From Elusimicrobiota bacterium (GTDB taxonomy: Bacteria > Elusimicrobiota > Elusimicrobia > FEN-1173), in contig JADKHR010000001.1 of assembly GCA_016721625.1 (NCBI GenBank), forward strand, positions 1,302,001 through 1,366,000: 64,000 nucleotides of DNA, in the 5' to 3' direction. The number at the start of each line of letters is the position of its first letter. Position 1 is the stretch's first letter. This document shows, piece by piece, positions 40,607-50,019 of the stretch. The notes below the pieces were generated by a model. It was not told the DNA's origin. It saw only the letters and a program-made list of their open reading frames with translations, and did no database searches. The position numbers and the translations under genes are program-made.

Positions 40607-41647
40607 TTACAGGTCTGGATGGGCGGCTTGTTCCGCCGGTCCCGCGGCCGGCCCGTCGGCCAAGGGGCCCTTCTGGAGTTTCGCGAAAATCATACGGCCC
40701 GCGGACGTCTGGAGGATGGAAGTGACCGAGACCTTCACCTTCTGGCCCACGGCCCGGCGTCCTTCTTCCACCACGACCATGGTGCCGTCGTCTAAATAGG
40801 CGACCCCCTGTTCTCGTTCTTTCCCTTCCTTCAGGACGAAGAGGCTCATGGTTTCCCCCGGGAGCACCACCGGCCGCAGGGAGTTGGCCAGGTCGTTGAC
40901 GTTCAAGACCGTGACCCCCTGGAGCGAAGCCACCTTGTTTAAATTGAAATCGGTGGTCAACACCCGAGCGCCCAAATCTTTGGCCAGGGCGACCAACTTG
41001 GCATCCACTTCTCTTATCTCCGGGAAATCCTTATCGAAGAGGCGGACCGGAACCTCCGGGTTTTCCTGGAGACGGGCCAGAATGTCCAACCCGCGGCGCC
41101 CGCGGGCCCGCTTCGCCCCGTCCGAGGAATCCGCCACGCCCTGAAGCTCGCGCAAAATGAAGCGCGGAACCACCAGCGTCCCCGCCACGAATTTGGTCTC
41201 GCAGATGTCCGCGATCCGTCCATCGATCAAAACCGAGGTGTCCACCAAATAGGTCGTGAGGGACTTCTTTTTTCCGCCTTTGACGATCAAATCCCGGTCC
41301 AAGAGCTCCAGTTCCGAGCGTTTTTGAACCGCGATCATGACACCCAAGGCGGCCAAGATGAAGTGGGTCATGAGCGAATATTTTTGAGCGAGCAAATGAA
41401 GAGGCTCGTTATCCAAGAGGAAAATCGCCCAGTTTCCCAAGCGCGCGGCCACGAGCCCGATCACGGCGCCGATCACCGCCGAAATGATGGCGTCCAGCGG
41501 CACCCGCTCCACCAACAGCTCAACGCCGATAATAAACCCGGACGCCAATAGTCCAACCAAAAGCCCCTTCGCGTCCCGCGACACCTGGGTATAGCCGATC
41601 AACGGCCCGGCCAAGCCCACCAACACCCGCATGACTTGTATGATCAC
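40607..41647 (-). CDS. PIN/TRAM domain membrane protein (YacL-like)
   Basis: 346 residues. Four N-terminal membrane helices (residues 5-105) are followed by a PIN nuclease domain with acidic residues in YLVDTSVLIDGRIAD, RFILRELQGVAD and VLTTDFNLNKVA. A TRAM domain follows with GQGVAYLDDGTMVVVEEGRRAVG-type strands, then an Ala/Pro tail. Proteins of this kind sit before ispD in many Gram-positive and other genomes. RNA cleavage is expected, but the target is unknown. Confidence 0.9.
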   Translation of the reverse strand: MIIQVMRVLVGLAGPLIGYTQVSRDAKGLLVGLLASGFIIGVELLVERVPLDAIISAVIGAVIGLVAARLGNWAIFLLDNEPLHLLAQKYSLMTHFILAALGVMIAVQKRSELELLDRDLIVKGGKKKSLTTYLVDTSVLIDGRIADICETKFVAGTLVVPRFILRELQGVADSSDGAKRARGRRGLDILARLQENPEVPVRLFDKDFPEIREVDAKLVALAKDLGARVLTTDFNLNKVASLQGVTVLNVNDLANSLRPVVLPGETMSLFVLKEGKEREQGVAYLDDGTMVVVEEGRRAVGQKVKVSVTSILQTSAGRMIFAKLQKGPLADGPAAGPAEQAAHPDL

Positions 41648-41682
41648 GTCGCCCTCCCTTTATGAATGGAATGAATGAAAAG

Positions 41683-43080
41683 TCATGTACCCTGCGGCGA
41701 TAATCCGGCCGCGCCCAACGCCTCCCCCAAACTTCCCACGGCCCGAACCTCCAACCCCGCCGGCGCGGCGCGGCCCCGGAGAGCGTTCGCCGGAATAATC
41801 GCTTTGGTGAACCCCAGTTTGGCCGCCTCCGCCAACCGCTCCGCCACCTGGGGGACGGATCGCAGTTCCCCCCCCAATCCCACTTCCCCCAGCCACACCG
41901 TTCCGGCCGGGATGGCCCGATCCACAGCCGCGCTGGCGATCGCCGCGCACACGGCCAGGTCCGCGGCGGGCTCCCGCACATCGAGACCTCCCGTGGCTTT
42001 CACATAAACGTCCTGGGAATCTAAATGGAACCCGCACCGCCGATCGAGCACGGCGATCAAGAGAGAGGCCCGATTATAATCCACGCCGGACACCTGCCGA
42101 CGCGGCATCCCGAACAACGTTCGGACCACCAACGACTGAATCTCCACCAAAAGCGGCCGCGTGCCTTCCAGCGCCGCCAGGACCGACGTGCCCGCCGGGG
42201 CCGGCCCCGCCCGCTCGCCCAGAAAGAGTGCCGAGGGGTTCGTGACTTCCATTAAACCTCGCCCGGTCATTTCAAAAACGCCGATCTCGTTGGTGGGGCC
42301 GAACCGGTTCTTGATGGCCCGCAGAACCCGATGAACGTCTTCCCGTTCGGTTTCGAAATACAAAACCGTGTCCACCATGTGTTCCAAAACCCGCGGGCCG
42401 GCGAGGTCCCCCTCTTTGGTCACGTGACCGAGGAGGAAAACACCCAGCCCCTCGCCCTTGGCCAAGTGCAGAAGTTCCGCCGCGCACTCCCGGATCTGGG
42501 CCACGGCCCCCGGCGCGCCGGGAAGGTCGGGCTTATGGACCGTTTGAACCGAATCCACCACCAGCGCCCCGGGTTTCGTTTCCCGCACCGCGTCCAAAAT
42601 CTTTCCCAGGTCCGTTTCCGAGGCGAAGAGGAGGGAGGCGTTTTCGACCCCGATCCTCGCCGCTCGGCTCCGAACCTGCTCGGGAGATTCCTCGCCCGAA
42701 ATATAAAGGACCCGAAAATCGGGCGTCGCCAATCGGTCCGCCGCCTGAAGCATGAGCGTCGATTTCCCGATTCCCGGAGGGCCGCCCAACAAAACCAAAG
42801 ACCCCGGCACGAGCCCCCCGCCCAAAATCCGGTCGAATTCGCCGATCCCCGTGCGCCGCCGCGACACGTCCGACGTTTGAACCTCCACCAAGGGCGTGAC
42901 CCGGGAAGAAAAATCCGTGAGACGCCGCGGACCGGCCGGCCCGGAGCCACGGGCGCCCGGGCGATCGGTCCGCTCCGCCAAGGTGTTCCACCGCCCGCAG
43001 GAGGGGCACTGGCCCGCCCATTTCGCCGTGTCCGCCCCGCACTCCGCGCAGACAAAAACCGAATGAACCCGTTTTTTCAA
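41683..43080 (-). CDS. radA: DNA repair protein RadA
   Basis: 465 residues. A zinc finger Cys11-x2-Cys14...Cys25-x2-Cys28 (FVCAECGADTAKWAGQCPSCG) is followed by the RecA-like core with GGPPGIGKSTLML and the RadA-specific KNRFGPTNEIGVF. The C-terminal Lon-like domain has GGLDVREPAADLAVC and VWLGEVGLGGELRSV. It promotes branch migration in homologous recombination. It lies 14 bases after the bifunctional nuclease gene, in the long operon. Confidence 0.97.
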   Translation of the reverse strand: MKKRVHSVFVCAECGADTAKWAGQCPSCGRWNTLAERTDRPGARGSGPAGPRRLTDFSSRVTPLVEVQTSDVSRRRTGIGEFDRILGGGLVPGSLVLLGGPPGIGKSTLMLQAADRLATPDFRVLYISGEESPEQVRSRAARIGVENASLLFASETDLGKILDAVRETKPGALVVDSVQTVHKPDLPGAPGAVAQIRECAAELLHLAKGEGLGVFLLGHVTKEGDLAGPRVLEHMVDTVLYFETEREDVHRVLRAIKNRFGPTNEIGVFEMTGRGLMEVTNPSALFLGERAGPAPAGTSVLAALEGTRPLLVEIQSLVVRTLFGMPRRQVSGVDYNRASLLIAVLDRRCGFHLDSQDVYVKATGGLDVREPAADLAVCAAIASAAVDRAIPAGTVWLGEVGLGGELRSVPQVAERLAEAAKLGFTKAIIPANALRGRAAPAGLEVRAVGSLGEALGAAGLSPQGT

Positions 43081-43094
43081 GGACCGCGACTCCC

Positions 43095-43616
43095 TTATTC
43101 CGCCTCTCCCTCGGTCTTTCCCCCGTCCTCTTCTTTTTTCTTCAAGTCCCGGAAGAAATCCTCGGGGGTCATGGTTTCCAGTTTTTTCTTGAAATCCTCG
43201 ACTTCCTCCCCGGTGATGGGTTTCAACATTTCGGGACAGGCCGCGAAGACTTGCTCGGCCACGAAAATGGGGCAGTTCTCCCGCACCGCCAGCGCAATGG
43301 AATCCGATGGGCGCGCGTCCAAAACAATTTCTTCGCCGTCCTGCCGGACATGGACGTCGGCAAAAAACGTGCTGTCTTTTAAATCCGTGATGACGATCTT
43401 TTCCAGTTTGGCGCCCAACCGTTTCACGGCTTCCAGCATCAAATCATGGGTCAAGGGGCGGGGAAATTTCTGACCGGCCAGGGCCATCCCAATGGACCCC
43501 CCTTCGTAGAGCCCGATCCAAACCGGAAGGAGGCGGGGACCGTTCACTTCCTCCAACACCAACACCGCCTGGCCGCCGACGTTGGCCAGCGAATAGATTC
43601 GAGCCTCTCTCAACAT
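43095..43616 (-). CDS. Bifunctional nuclease (BFN, DUF151) family protein
   Basis: 173 residues. VLVLEEVNGPRLLPVWIGLYEGGSIG (in parts), RPLTHDLMLEAVKRLGA and ARPSDSIALAVRENCPIFVAE are the hallmarks of the domain, described in plants and in Thermotoga structures as a bifunctional nuclease or DUF151. The biochemical activity is uncertain in bacteria. A charged C-terminal tail (FKKKLETMTPEDFFRD) extends the domain. It sits between mlaD and radA in the operon. Confidence 0.88.
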   Translation of the reverse strand: MLREARIYSLANVGGQAVLVLEEVNGPRLLPVWIGLYEGGSIGMALAGQKFPRPLTHDLMLEAVKRLGAKLEKIVITDLKDSTFFADVHVRQDGEEIVLDARPSDSIALAVRENCPIFVAEQVFAACPEMLKPITGEEVEDFKKKLETMTPEDFFRDLKKKEEDGGKTEGEAE

Positions 43617-43634
43617 GGGTCTTCCCCTTTCCTT

Positions 43635-44999
43635 TTATCTCGCCAAACCGACAAACCCCAACAGGAACGCGAGGTCCTCGTCGCGGAACACCAGGTTGGC
43701 GTTGACGTTCAAATTCCTCCGGACCGCCACGTCCTCCAACTGGGCACCGATCCAGAGCCACGGGTCGATGGCCTTCACCCGGGCGCCCACATTATAGACG
43801 GGCTTGTCGAAGGTGGTTCCCTGATACGTTTCGTTCCGGCCGATATCGTAAGCCTCGGCCTCCAACTCCACCCGACGGTTCCAGGCACTGGAAACAGGGA
43901 GCGGCCGGATTTTGACTCCGGCGCCGCCGGCCGAGCGAATGACCCCTCCGTAAAGGGTCACTGGCCCGAATTCTTGTCCCAAAACACCGGTAAAGGTATT
44001 CCGCCGTTCCATGTCATTTCCATCGACGGTCCGGTCTTGGCGGTTGCCCAAGTTGTTACCGGCCAGATAGTAATACTTCCCCGGGCGTGGAACCACGGTC
44101 AACCCGACGTCGGGATGCCAGCGGCCGTCCTCCAGGTCGAAGCGTTGGCGGTAGTCCCAATAAATTTTGATGGCGGTAATGCGTCCCATGAACCCTCTCA
44201 AATCACTGCTCGCTTTGTTGACGTTGGACATGGTTTGGTCCATGTTCTTCCCCAACTCGGGATCGTTCACGAGGCGGCCCAAAAGCCCTTCTCCTTTCTG
44301 CACGCGCTCGGTGATCTGGTCCAACCGTTCCGAAATCGAGCGGAACCGGGCCAGGGCGATCTTGATGTCCTCCTTCCGTTCGCCCGTGATTTCCCTGAGA
44401 TCAGCGGCCACATGCTTCGCGTGGTCGGAGACGTCCCGAATGTTTCGCACGATCTCCGCCAGTTCGGTCTGTTGATTGCCGATGGAGTCGGCCAGAGACT
44501 GGGACACCTTGCGGAAGTTGCCGATCGTGACGCGCAGGTTTTCCGTCACCGGCCCGTTCACGGGGTCGTCTTTCAGGAAGGCCCCTAACTTCGACATGAC
44601 TTCATCGAAGGTGAAGGTGGGGGTCCCCTCAAAAGAGTCCCCCGGTGACAAGAGGGGAGCCGAGGAGTCCCCCAGGGTCATTTCCAGGTATTTGGACCCG
44701 ATGAGGCCCGTGGAGGCCACCTGGGCCTTGGACCCCCGGTGAACGCCGATGCCGTTCCTCACCCGGACCTTGACCCGCGCCCGTTGGCTTTCCAAATCGA
44801 TCCGCTCGACCTGGCCCACCTCCACCCCGGCCACCTTGACGGGCCCCTTCTCCGGCAGGCCGAGGGCGTTATCGAAATAGATGTAGAGGGGGTACGTCCC
44901 GTGAAACTGAAAATCCCCCAAAACGAAAATGCCCAGGGCGAAAACCACCAACCCGCTCAAGCTGAAAAGACCGACTTTGGTTTCCGTGGAAAGAGCCAT
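43635..44999 (-). CDS. mlaD: MlaD-type MCE lipid-transport protein with C-terminal beta region
   Basis: 454 residues. An N-terminal membrane anchor (VGLFSLSGLVVFALGIFVLG) is followed by the MCE domain (YIYFDNALGLPEKGPVKVAGVEVGQV and ASTGLIGSKYLEMTLG). A helical segment spans about 150-260. The last 190 residues are strand-rich with many aromatic residues (IKIYWDYRQRFDLEDGRWHP, GPVTLYGGVIRSAGGAGVKI, VELEAEAYDIG) and look like an outer-membrane barrel. Such fused MlaD proteins are reported from diderm Firmicutes as trans-envelope bridges. It follows mlaF by 1 base. Confidence 0.88.
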   Translation of the reverse strand: MALSTETKVGLFSLSGLVVFALGIFVLGDFQFHGTYPLYIYFDNALGLPEKGPVKVAGVEVGQVERIDLESQRARVKVRVRNGIGVHRGSKAQVASTGLIGSKYLEMTLGDSSAPLLSPGDSFEGTPTFTFDEVMSKLGAFLKDDPVNGPVTENLRVTIGNFRKVSQSLADSIGNQQTELAEIVRNIRDVSDHAKHVAADLREITGERKEDIKIALARFRSISERLDQITERVQKGEGLLGRLVNDPELGKNMDQTMSNVNKASSDLRGFMGRITAIKIYWDYRQRFDLEDGRWHPDVGLTVVPRPGKYYYLAGNNLGNRQDRTVDGNDMERRNTFTGVLGQEFGPVTLYGGVIRSAGGAGVKIRPLPVSSAWNRRVELEAEAYDIGRNETYQGTTFDKPVYNVGARVKAIDPWLWIGAQLEDVAVRRNLNVNANLVFRDEDLAFLLGFVGLAR

Positions 45000-45000
45000 T

Positions 45001-45765
45001 TTAGGTGTAAGACCTCACGGGCATTTGAATAGGCCCTTGTGAAGAGCCGGTGATGAATTGGCGAATGACGGGGTTTTCTGAACGCTGGATTTCCAAAGGG
45101 GTGCCCGACTCCACGAGGCGTCCCTCATGAATCATGGCGATGCGGTTGGAGATCTTGTAAGCCGATTTCATGTCGTGCGTCACGGCAATGGAGGTAATTT
45201 TTAATTTCTCCCGGATGCTCACAATCAGATCGTTGATGACGTCCGACATGATGGGGTCGAGCCCCGTGGTCGGTTCGTCGTACATAATATAATCGGGCTC
45301 GTGGGCGATGGCGCGGGCCAGACCCACCCGTTTTTTCATTCCCCCGGAAAGCTCGGCGGGTTTCAGCGCCGCCACCTCCCGTTTGAGCCCCACCAGGCCG
45401 AGGCACTTCGTCACGATCTCATCCCCCCGGACCATTTCCTCGGGCTTTAGGTTCCGAACCCCGAAGAGAACATTCTCCGCCACCGTCATCGAATCAAAGA
45501 GAGCCCCGCCTTGAAACAAAAACCCGAACTTCCGCTGGACCCGGGCCAACGCTTCGTCCTCCAAACCCGTGATCTCCTCGTTGTCGACGAAAACCCGCCC
45601 CTGGTCCGGCTTCAACAGCCCCACCATGATCTTCAGGGTCACGCTTTTACCTGTCCCGGACCCCCCGATGATCGTGAGGGTCTCCCCCTCCTTGACTTCC
45701 AGGTCGAGACCCCGCAGAACGCGGTTGGCGCCGAACGCCTTATGAACGCCCTCCAGCCGGATCAT
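45001..45765 (-). CDS. mlaF: MlaF-type ABC transporter ATP-binding protein
   Basis: 254 residues. IGGSGTGKSVTLKIMVGLL is the Walker A region, AELSGGMKKRVGLARAIAHEPDYI contains the signature motif, and MYDEPTTGLDPIMSDV is Walker B. The H-loop reads AVTHDMKSAYKISNRIAMI. These match the lipid-transport ATPases of the Mla/MCE type. The ATG overlaps the TGA of mlaE. It energises phospholipid movement together with MlaE and MlaD. Confidence 0.95.
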   Translation of the reverse strand: MIRLEGVHKAFGANRVLRGLDLEVKEGETLTIIGGSGTGKSVTLKIMVGLLKPDQGRVFVDNEEITGLEDEALARVQRKFGFLFQGGALFDSMTVAENVLFGVRNLKPEEMVRGDEIVTKCLGLVGLKREVAALKPAELSGGMKKRVGLARAIAHEPDYIMYDEPTTGLDPIMSDVINDLIVSIREKLKITSIAVTHDMKSAYKISNRIAMIHEGRLVESGTPLEIQRSENPVIRQFITGSSQGPIQMPVRSYT

Positions 45766-46556
45766 CCGATCCCGAAGGACACCAACAGCGCCGACAAGAA
45801 ATAATCGCTGACCAGGATGCTGACCATGCTGATCACCACCGCGCTCGTGGTCGCCTGGCCGACGCCCTCGGCGCCGCCCGAGGTGCGGAGCCCCTTGTAA
45901 CAAGCCGTGACGACGATAATCAGAGCATACGCCACGGACTTAATCAACCCGTGAAAAGCGTCTTCCAGGTGAATGGCTTTGATCTCGTCCCAGTAAATGG
46001 AGGAGGGAACATGCAAACGGAAATGGGCCACGAAATATCCCCCCACAATCCCGATCACGTCCGCATACACCGACAGGAGCGGCACCATCACGAGACAAGC
46101 CAAGAACCGCGGAACCACCAGGTAGCGGACCGGGTTGGTCCCCAGGGTGTAGAGGGCGTCCACCTGTTCGGTGACGTTCATGGTGCCGATCTCCGCGGCG
46201 ATGGCCGCGCCCACCCGTCCGGCCACGACCACCCCCGTGAGCACGGGCCCCAGCTCTTTTAAGAGCGACAACCCCACCACCGTCCCCACGTAGAGAGGCT
46301 CATTAAATACCCGGCGAAAAGAGAAACCCGTTTGAAGGGCCAACACCATCCCCGTAAAAAGCGCCGTGAGGCTCGTGACCGGAAACGATTTCACCCCCAC
46401 CTCGGACATCTGGGCGAAAACGTTTCGGGTGTCCAGCGGAGCGGCAAAAATCCAGTAGAGGGTCCGGCGGATCAGCACCGCGACGCTCCCCACGGCCGCC
46501 GCCAGGTCTAAAACCCGCTGGGTGAAAACTTGAAAAAGCAGGCGGACCGGCCTCAA
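45762..46556 (-). CDS. mlaE: MlaE-type ABC transporter permease
   Basis: 264 residues with five to six membrane helices. The permease signatures FTGMVLALQTGF, VGLSLLKELGPVLTGVVVAGRVGAAIAAEIGTM (in parts) and VTEQVDALYTLGTNPVRYLVVPR are clear. The start is a TTG directly after the alr stop. Downstream mlaF and mlaD complete an MlaEFD module; no mlaA, mlaB or mlaC is in the window, consistent with the barrel fused to MlaD. Confidence 0.94.
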   Translation of the reverse strand: MRPVRLLFQVFTQRVLDLAAAVGSVAVLIRRTLYWIFAAPLDTRNVFAQMSEVGVKSFPVTSLTALFTGMVLALQTGFSFRRVFNEPLYVGTVVGLSLLKELGPVLTGVVVAGRVGAAIAAEIGTMNVTEQVDALYTLGTNPVRYLVVPRFLACLVMVPLLSVYADVIGIVGGYFVAHFRLHVPSSIYWDEIKAIHLEDAFHGLIKSVAYALIIVVTACYKGLRTSGGAEGVGQATTSAVVISMVSILVSDYFLSALLVSFGIG

Positions 46557-47720
46557 TCAACCGCCCCGCACCAAACGCGGCACGCGTTTGGAAATACCGC
46601 ACAGGATCTCATAGGGAATCGTCTCCGCCCAACCCGCCAGGTCTTCCGCCGTCAACCGCTCCCGTCCTTGGCCGCCGATCAAGACGGCCTCCTCCCCCGC
46701 GTCCATTCCCGGAAGTCCGGTGACGTCCACCAGGATCTGGTCCATGGTGACCCGCCCCACGACGGGACAGCGGCGGCCTTTGATCAAGACCTCGCCTCGG
46801 TTCGAGAGGGCACGGGGGTAGCCGTCCGCGTAACCCACGGGAAGCGTGGCGATGCGGCTCCGCCGGCGGGCCTTCCAGGTCCATCCGTAGCTGAGCGGCG
46901 TCCCGCGAGCCACCGTTTTAACAAAAACCACACGCGTCTTCCACGAAAGAACAGGGCGCAAATCGATTTTCCGCCCCAGGCCAGGCCACGGAGCCGCCCC
47001 GTAGAGGATCAGCCCCGGCCGGACCAAGTCGTAGCGGGACGCCGGCCGGGCCAGCGTTCCTCCCGAATTGGCGGCGTGCAGGAGGCATTCGCCTCCTTTT
47101 TTTAAATCCGCCACGGTATCATCAAAAAGCCGTAACTGTTGCACGGTGGCGGGGGCGGAATCGGCGCAGGCGAGATGGGTGTAGATCCCTTCCACCCGGA
47201 GCCAGGGGTTTTGGCGGAAACTGACCAGGGCTTCCCGCGCTGTCCGTGGAGCCATCCCGATCCGCCCCATCCCGGTATCGATCTTGACATGGCATGGGGC
47301 CGGTCGGCCCCGACGCTCCGCCCAATGGGCCAGGGCCTGGGCCGACGAACGGCTGGCCACCGTGGGAATAAGGTGGTGGTCCAAAACGGCGGCGTAGCTC
47401 TCGAATGGAAAAAGGCTTCCGAGTACCAGGATTTTCTCGGTCAGGCCGGCCGCGCGCAGGGAGATGCCCTCCTCCGCGCTGGACACGCCGAATCCCCATA
47501 ACCGGTTCCCTAAGACGGACGCGGCGCGCGCCAGCGGCGTCGCCCCGTGCCCATACCCGTCGGCTTTCAAAACGGCCATCAGTTTCACCCGCCGGGGCAC
47601 CCGCCCCGCCACCGCCAAGAGATTGTGGCGAAAAGCCTCAAGATCGATTTCCGCCCAGGTGGGACGAATGAAGGGGGAGGGGCTCGAGGCGGCGGGGAAC
47701 GTGGCTCTCTTTTTCGTCAC
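46557..47720 (-). CDS. alr: Alanine racemase
   Basis: 387 residues from a GTG with GAGG ahead. The PLP Lys is in MAVLKADGYGHG. The partner Tyr/loop is in the C-terminal domain (GTPLSYGWTWKARRRSRIATLPVGYADGY, in parts), followed by GRVTMDQILVDVTG. It supplies D-alanine for peptidoglycan. It begins 14 bases after dnaB and ends directly at mlaE, inside the long operon. Confidence 0.95.
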   Translation of the reverse strand: MTKKRATFPAASSPSPFIRPTWAEIDLEAFRHNLLAVAGRVPRRVKLMAVLKADGYGHGATPLARAASVLGNRLWGFGVSSAEEGISLRAAGLTEKILVLGSLFPFESYAAVLDHHLIPTVASRSSAQALAHWAERRGRPAPCHVKIDTGMGRIGMAPRTAREALVSFRQNPWLRVEGIYTHLACADSAPATVQQLRLFDDTVADLKKGGECLLHAANSGGTLARPASRYDLVRPGLILYGAAPWPGLGRKIDLRPVLSWKTRVVFVKTVARGTPLSYGWTWKARRRSRIATLPVGYADGYPRALSNRGEVLIKGRRCPVVGRVTMDQILVDVTGLPGMDAGEEAVLIGGQGRERLTAEDLAGWAETIPYEILCGISKRVPRLVRGG

Positions 47721-47734
47721 CGGTCGCCCCTCAC

Positions 47735-49129
47735 CTAAAAGGCCGCCTCGCCTTCCGGCGCGGGATCCACGAATTTGGTGAACTCCGAGATGAAGTTCAA
47801 ATCAATGTCGCCGATGGGCCCGTTCCGTTGTTTCAACACGAACAATTTGGCTTTCCCCTTGATGTCAGGATCGTCCCGCCGGTACACTTCCTCCCGGAAA
47901 ATCGCCGCCACCACGTCCGCGTCCTGCTCGAGGGCGCCGCTTTCACGAAGGTCCGACAGTTGGGGGCGGCCCTCGCGGCCTTTATCTTCGGGCCGGCGGT
48001 TGAGCTGGGAGAGCGCGATCACGGGGACTTGCAGTTCCCGCGCCAGGCTCTTGATGGACCTGGAAATCTCGGAGATTTCCTGCTGGCGGCTTTCCACGGC
48101 TCCGCCGGCGTGGAGCAATTGGATGTAGTCGATGATGATCAGGGAGAGGGGCGTGCCCTTCTGTTTCAACTCATGGGCCCAGCGGCGGGAGGAACCCCGG
48201 ATGTCCAAAATGGAGGGACTGGTGGAAAAATCGAAGAAGAGCGGGGCCAAAGCGATCTGGCTGGCGACGTTGGTGATGGTGGGCCAGCTCTTCCGCGACA
48301 GGAAGCCCTCCCGCACGCTCCGCACGTTGATCCGGGCTTGGCTACAGAGGAGCCGAAGCCCGATTTCCTGCTCGCTCATTTCCAGAGAGAAGAACACCAC
48401 CGGGCGCTTTTCTTTGATCGCCACATTTTCGGCGACGTTAAGGCAAAAGGCCGTTTTTCCCATGGACGGGCGGCCCGCGATGATGATGAGGTTCGAGGGT
48501 TGAAGCCCCGAGGTCATCTTGTCCCATTCCGAAAATCCGGTGGAAACGCCGGTGACGTATTTGCTGGACTCGGCCAGTTTTTCCAACGTCGAGATGGCCC
48601 CCTGCATGAGGACGCTGGCCGGGATCATGCCGTTGGTCGCGCGGTCCTGGGCCAAAACGAAAAACCGCTGTTGGGCGCTGTCCAAGAGGGCCTGGGCCTC
48701 CTCCGTCGGTTGGCTAGACTCGGCCACCACCGTGCGGGCGATGGCGATCATTTGACGAAGGATGGATTTTTCCCGGACGATCCGGGCGTAGTGTTCGACG
48801 TGAAGGGCGGAGGGGACGAGGTTCGTCAGTTCAAAGAGAGCCGCGCGACCGCCGAGGGATCCAAGGGCTCCCGCTTTTTCCAGCTCGTCGCCCACCGTCA
48901 CCACGTCGGCGGTGACGTTCCGGTCGTGGAGGGCGCGGATCGCGGAAAAGATCCGCCGATGGTTTTCCTCGTAGAAATCCTCTTCGCGGAGGAGGTCGAG
49001 GGCTTTGAGCAGAGACTCCCTCTCCACCAACATGCTCCCCAAAACGGCTACTTCGGCCTCCCGGCTTTGGGGCGGGAGACCCTCAGCCGTCGGAGCGCGC
49101 CCGGGGGACAGAGTGTCGGAGGGGGCCAC
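47735..49129 (-). CDS. dnaB: Replicative DNA helicase
   Basis: 464 residues from a GTG. The N-terminal domain is SREAEVAVLGSMLVERESLL. The RecA-like core has the P-loop AGRPSMGKTAFCLNVA, VVFFSLEMSEQEIGLRLLC, LIIIDYIQLL (Walker B) and VIALSQLNRRPEDKG. The C-terminal KQRNGPIGDIDLNFI is conserved. No intein is present. It unwinds the replication fork. Its place after rplI is a very common bacterial arrangement. Confidence 0.97.
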   Translation of the reverse strand: MAPSDTLSPGRAPTAEGLPPQSREAEVAVLGSMLVERESLLKALDLLREEDFYEENHRRIFSAIRALHDRNVTADVVTVGDELEKAGALGSLGGRAALFELTNLVPSALHVEHYARIVREKSILRQMIAIARTVVAESSQPTEEAQALLDSAQQRFFVLAQDRATNGMIPASVLMQGAISTLEKLAESSKYVTGVSTGFSEWDKMTSGLQPSNLIIIAGRPSMGKTAFCLNVAENVAIKEKRPVVFFSLEMSEQEIGLRLLCSQARINVRSVREGFLSRKSWPTITNVASQIALAPLFFDFSTSPSILDIRGSSRRWAHELKQKGTPLSLIIIDYIQLLHAGGAVESRQQEISEISRSIKSLARELQVPVIALSQLNRRPEDKGREGRPQLSDLRESGALEQDADVVAAIFREEVYRRDDPDIKGKAKLFVLKQRNGPIGDIDLNFISEFTKFVDPAPEGEAAF

Positions 49130-49150
49130 GTGGGCCTCCGGAGCGGCGGG

Positions 49151-49603
49151 TTACCCCGCCGGTTGAACCTGAATCTTAAAGGCCGCGCGGACCTGGGGGT
49201 GGAGCCGCACCGCGCCGGTGAATTCCCCGGTGGTACGGATGGGCTCCCGAATTTCGACCCAGCGGCGGTCGATGACGACGCCCTTTCCGGCGAGAGCCTG
49301 GGCCACGTCGCCCGTGGTCACGGACCCAAAGAGTTTACCGTCTTGGCCCGCACGGGCCGTGATCGTGATCACCACGTCTTGAAGTTGGCGTCCGCGTTCC
49401 TGGGCGGCGGCGAGCTTGGTCTTGCGTTCTTCGTCCACCTCCAGCTTCTTCGCGTCCCAGAGGGATCGGGCGCGGGGACTGGCCGGGACGGCCAATTTTC
49501 GAGGAAGAAGGTAATTGCGGGCGTAGCCCGGGTTCACGTCTTTCACGTCGCCGGCCACCCCCAGGTTCGGGATGTCTTTTTGAAGAATGATCTTGGTCTT
49601 CAT
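49151..49603 (-). CDS. rplI: 50S ribosomal protein L9
   Basis: 150 residues. KTKIILQKDIPNLGVAGDVKDVNPGYARNYLLPRKLA (in parts) is the N-terminal rRNA-binding domain. A long helix of Lys/Glu/Arg follows, then the C-terminal domain LFGSVTTGDVAQALAGKGVVIDRR. The frame is open upstream through rpsR, so the start MKTKII at 49603 is taken from family alignment. Length is normal. Confidence 0.96.
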   Translation of the reverse strand: MKTKIILQKDIPNLGVAGDVKDVNPGYARNYLLPRKLAVPASPRARSLWDAKKLEVDEERKTKLAAAQERGRQLQDVVITITARAGQDGKLFGSVTTGDVAQALAGKGVVIDRRWVEIREPIRTTGEFTGAVRLHPQVRAAFKIQVQPAG

Positions 49604-49605
49604 GG

Positions 49606-50007
49606 TTACTCCCCGATATACGGAAGCAGGGCGAGCATGCGGGAACGCTTGATGCCCTGCGTCAACTGGCGTTGGTGACGGGCGCAATTGCCCGTCGTGC
49701 GGCCCCCCAACATCTTCCCCCGGGCGGTTAAGAAACCGCGTAGGATAGGGATGGCTTTGTAGTCCACTTCGCTGATTTTCTCAGCGCAAAACCGGCACAC
49801 TTTGCGCCGAATCATGGGACGGCCGCCTCGGCGCGCGCCACCGGGTCCGCTCGGAGGTCGTCCGCCGGGTCCGTTGGGGCGGGGGCCTGAATTGGGACGG
49901 CTGCCGAAGCGGGGACCGCCCGCGGGGCGGGGGGCCGAAGTCGGCGACGAGGTCGGCACGTTGGCCGGGGCTTTTTCTGTTTCAGAAGTCGGTTGAGTTT
50001 CGTTCAT
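49606..50007 (-). CDS. rpsR: 30S ribosomal protein S18 with Pro/Gly-rich N-terminal extension
   Basis: 133 residues. The S18 core is the last 70 residues: RRKVCRFCAEKISEVDYKAIPIL and GNCARHQRQLTQGIKRSRMLALLPY. The four Cys/His-like positions of the zinc-type S18 are partly kept (CRFC ... C-A-R-H). The first 63 residues are a Pro, Gly, Arg and Ser-rich disordered tail, longer than usual. The AGGAGAATTCC ribosome site lies ahead of the ATG. It sits between ssb and rplI. Confidence 0.94.
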   Translation of the reverse strand: MNETQPTSETEKAPANVPTSSPTSAPRPAGGPRFGSRPNSGPRPNGPGGRPPSGPGGARRGGRPMIRRKVCRFCAEKISEVDYKAIPILRGFLTARGKMLGGRTTGNCARHQRQLTQGIKRSRMLALLPYIGE

Positions 50008-50019
50008 GGAATTCTCCTC

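Noticed and set aside
47828..49678. 616-codon open frame on the plus strand opposite dnaB and rplI
   Set aside because: It is the antisense shadow of two highly conserved genes; the translation is His/Gly/Arg-rich with no domain and no ribosome site. Similar long shadows lie opposite atpD (19632-21020), atpA/atpG (21890-24838) and ppdK (9789-11054).
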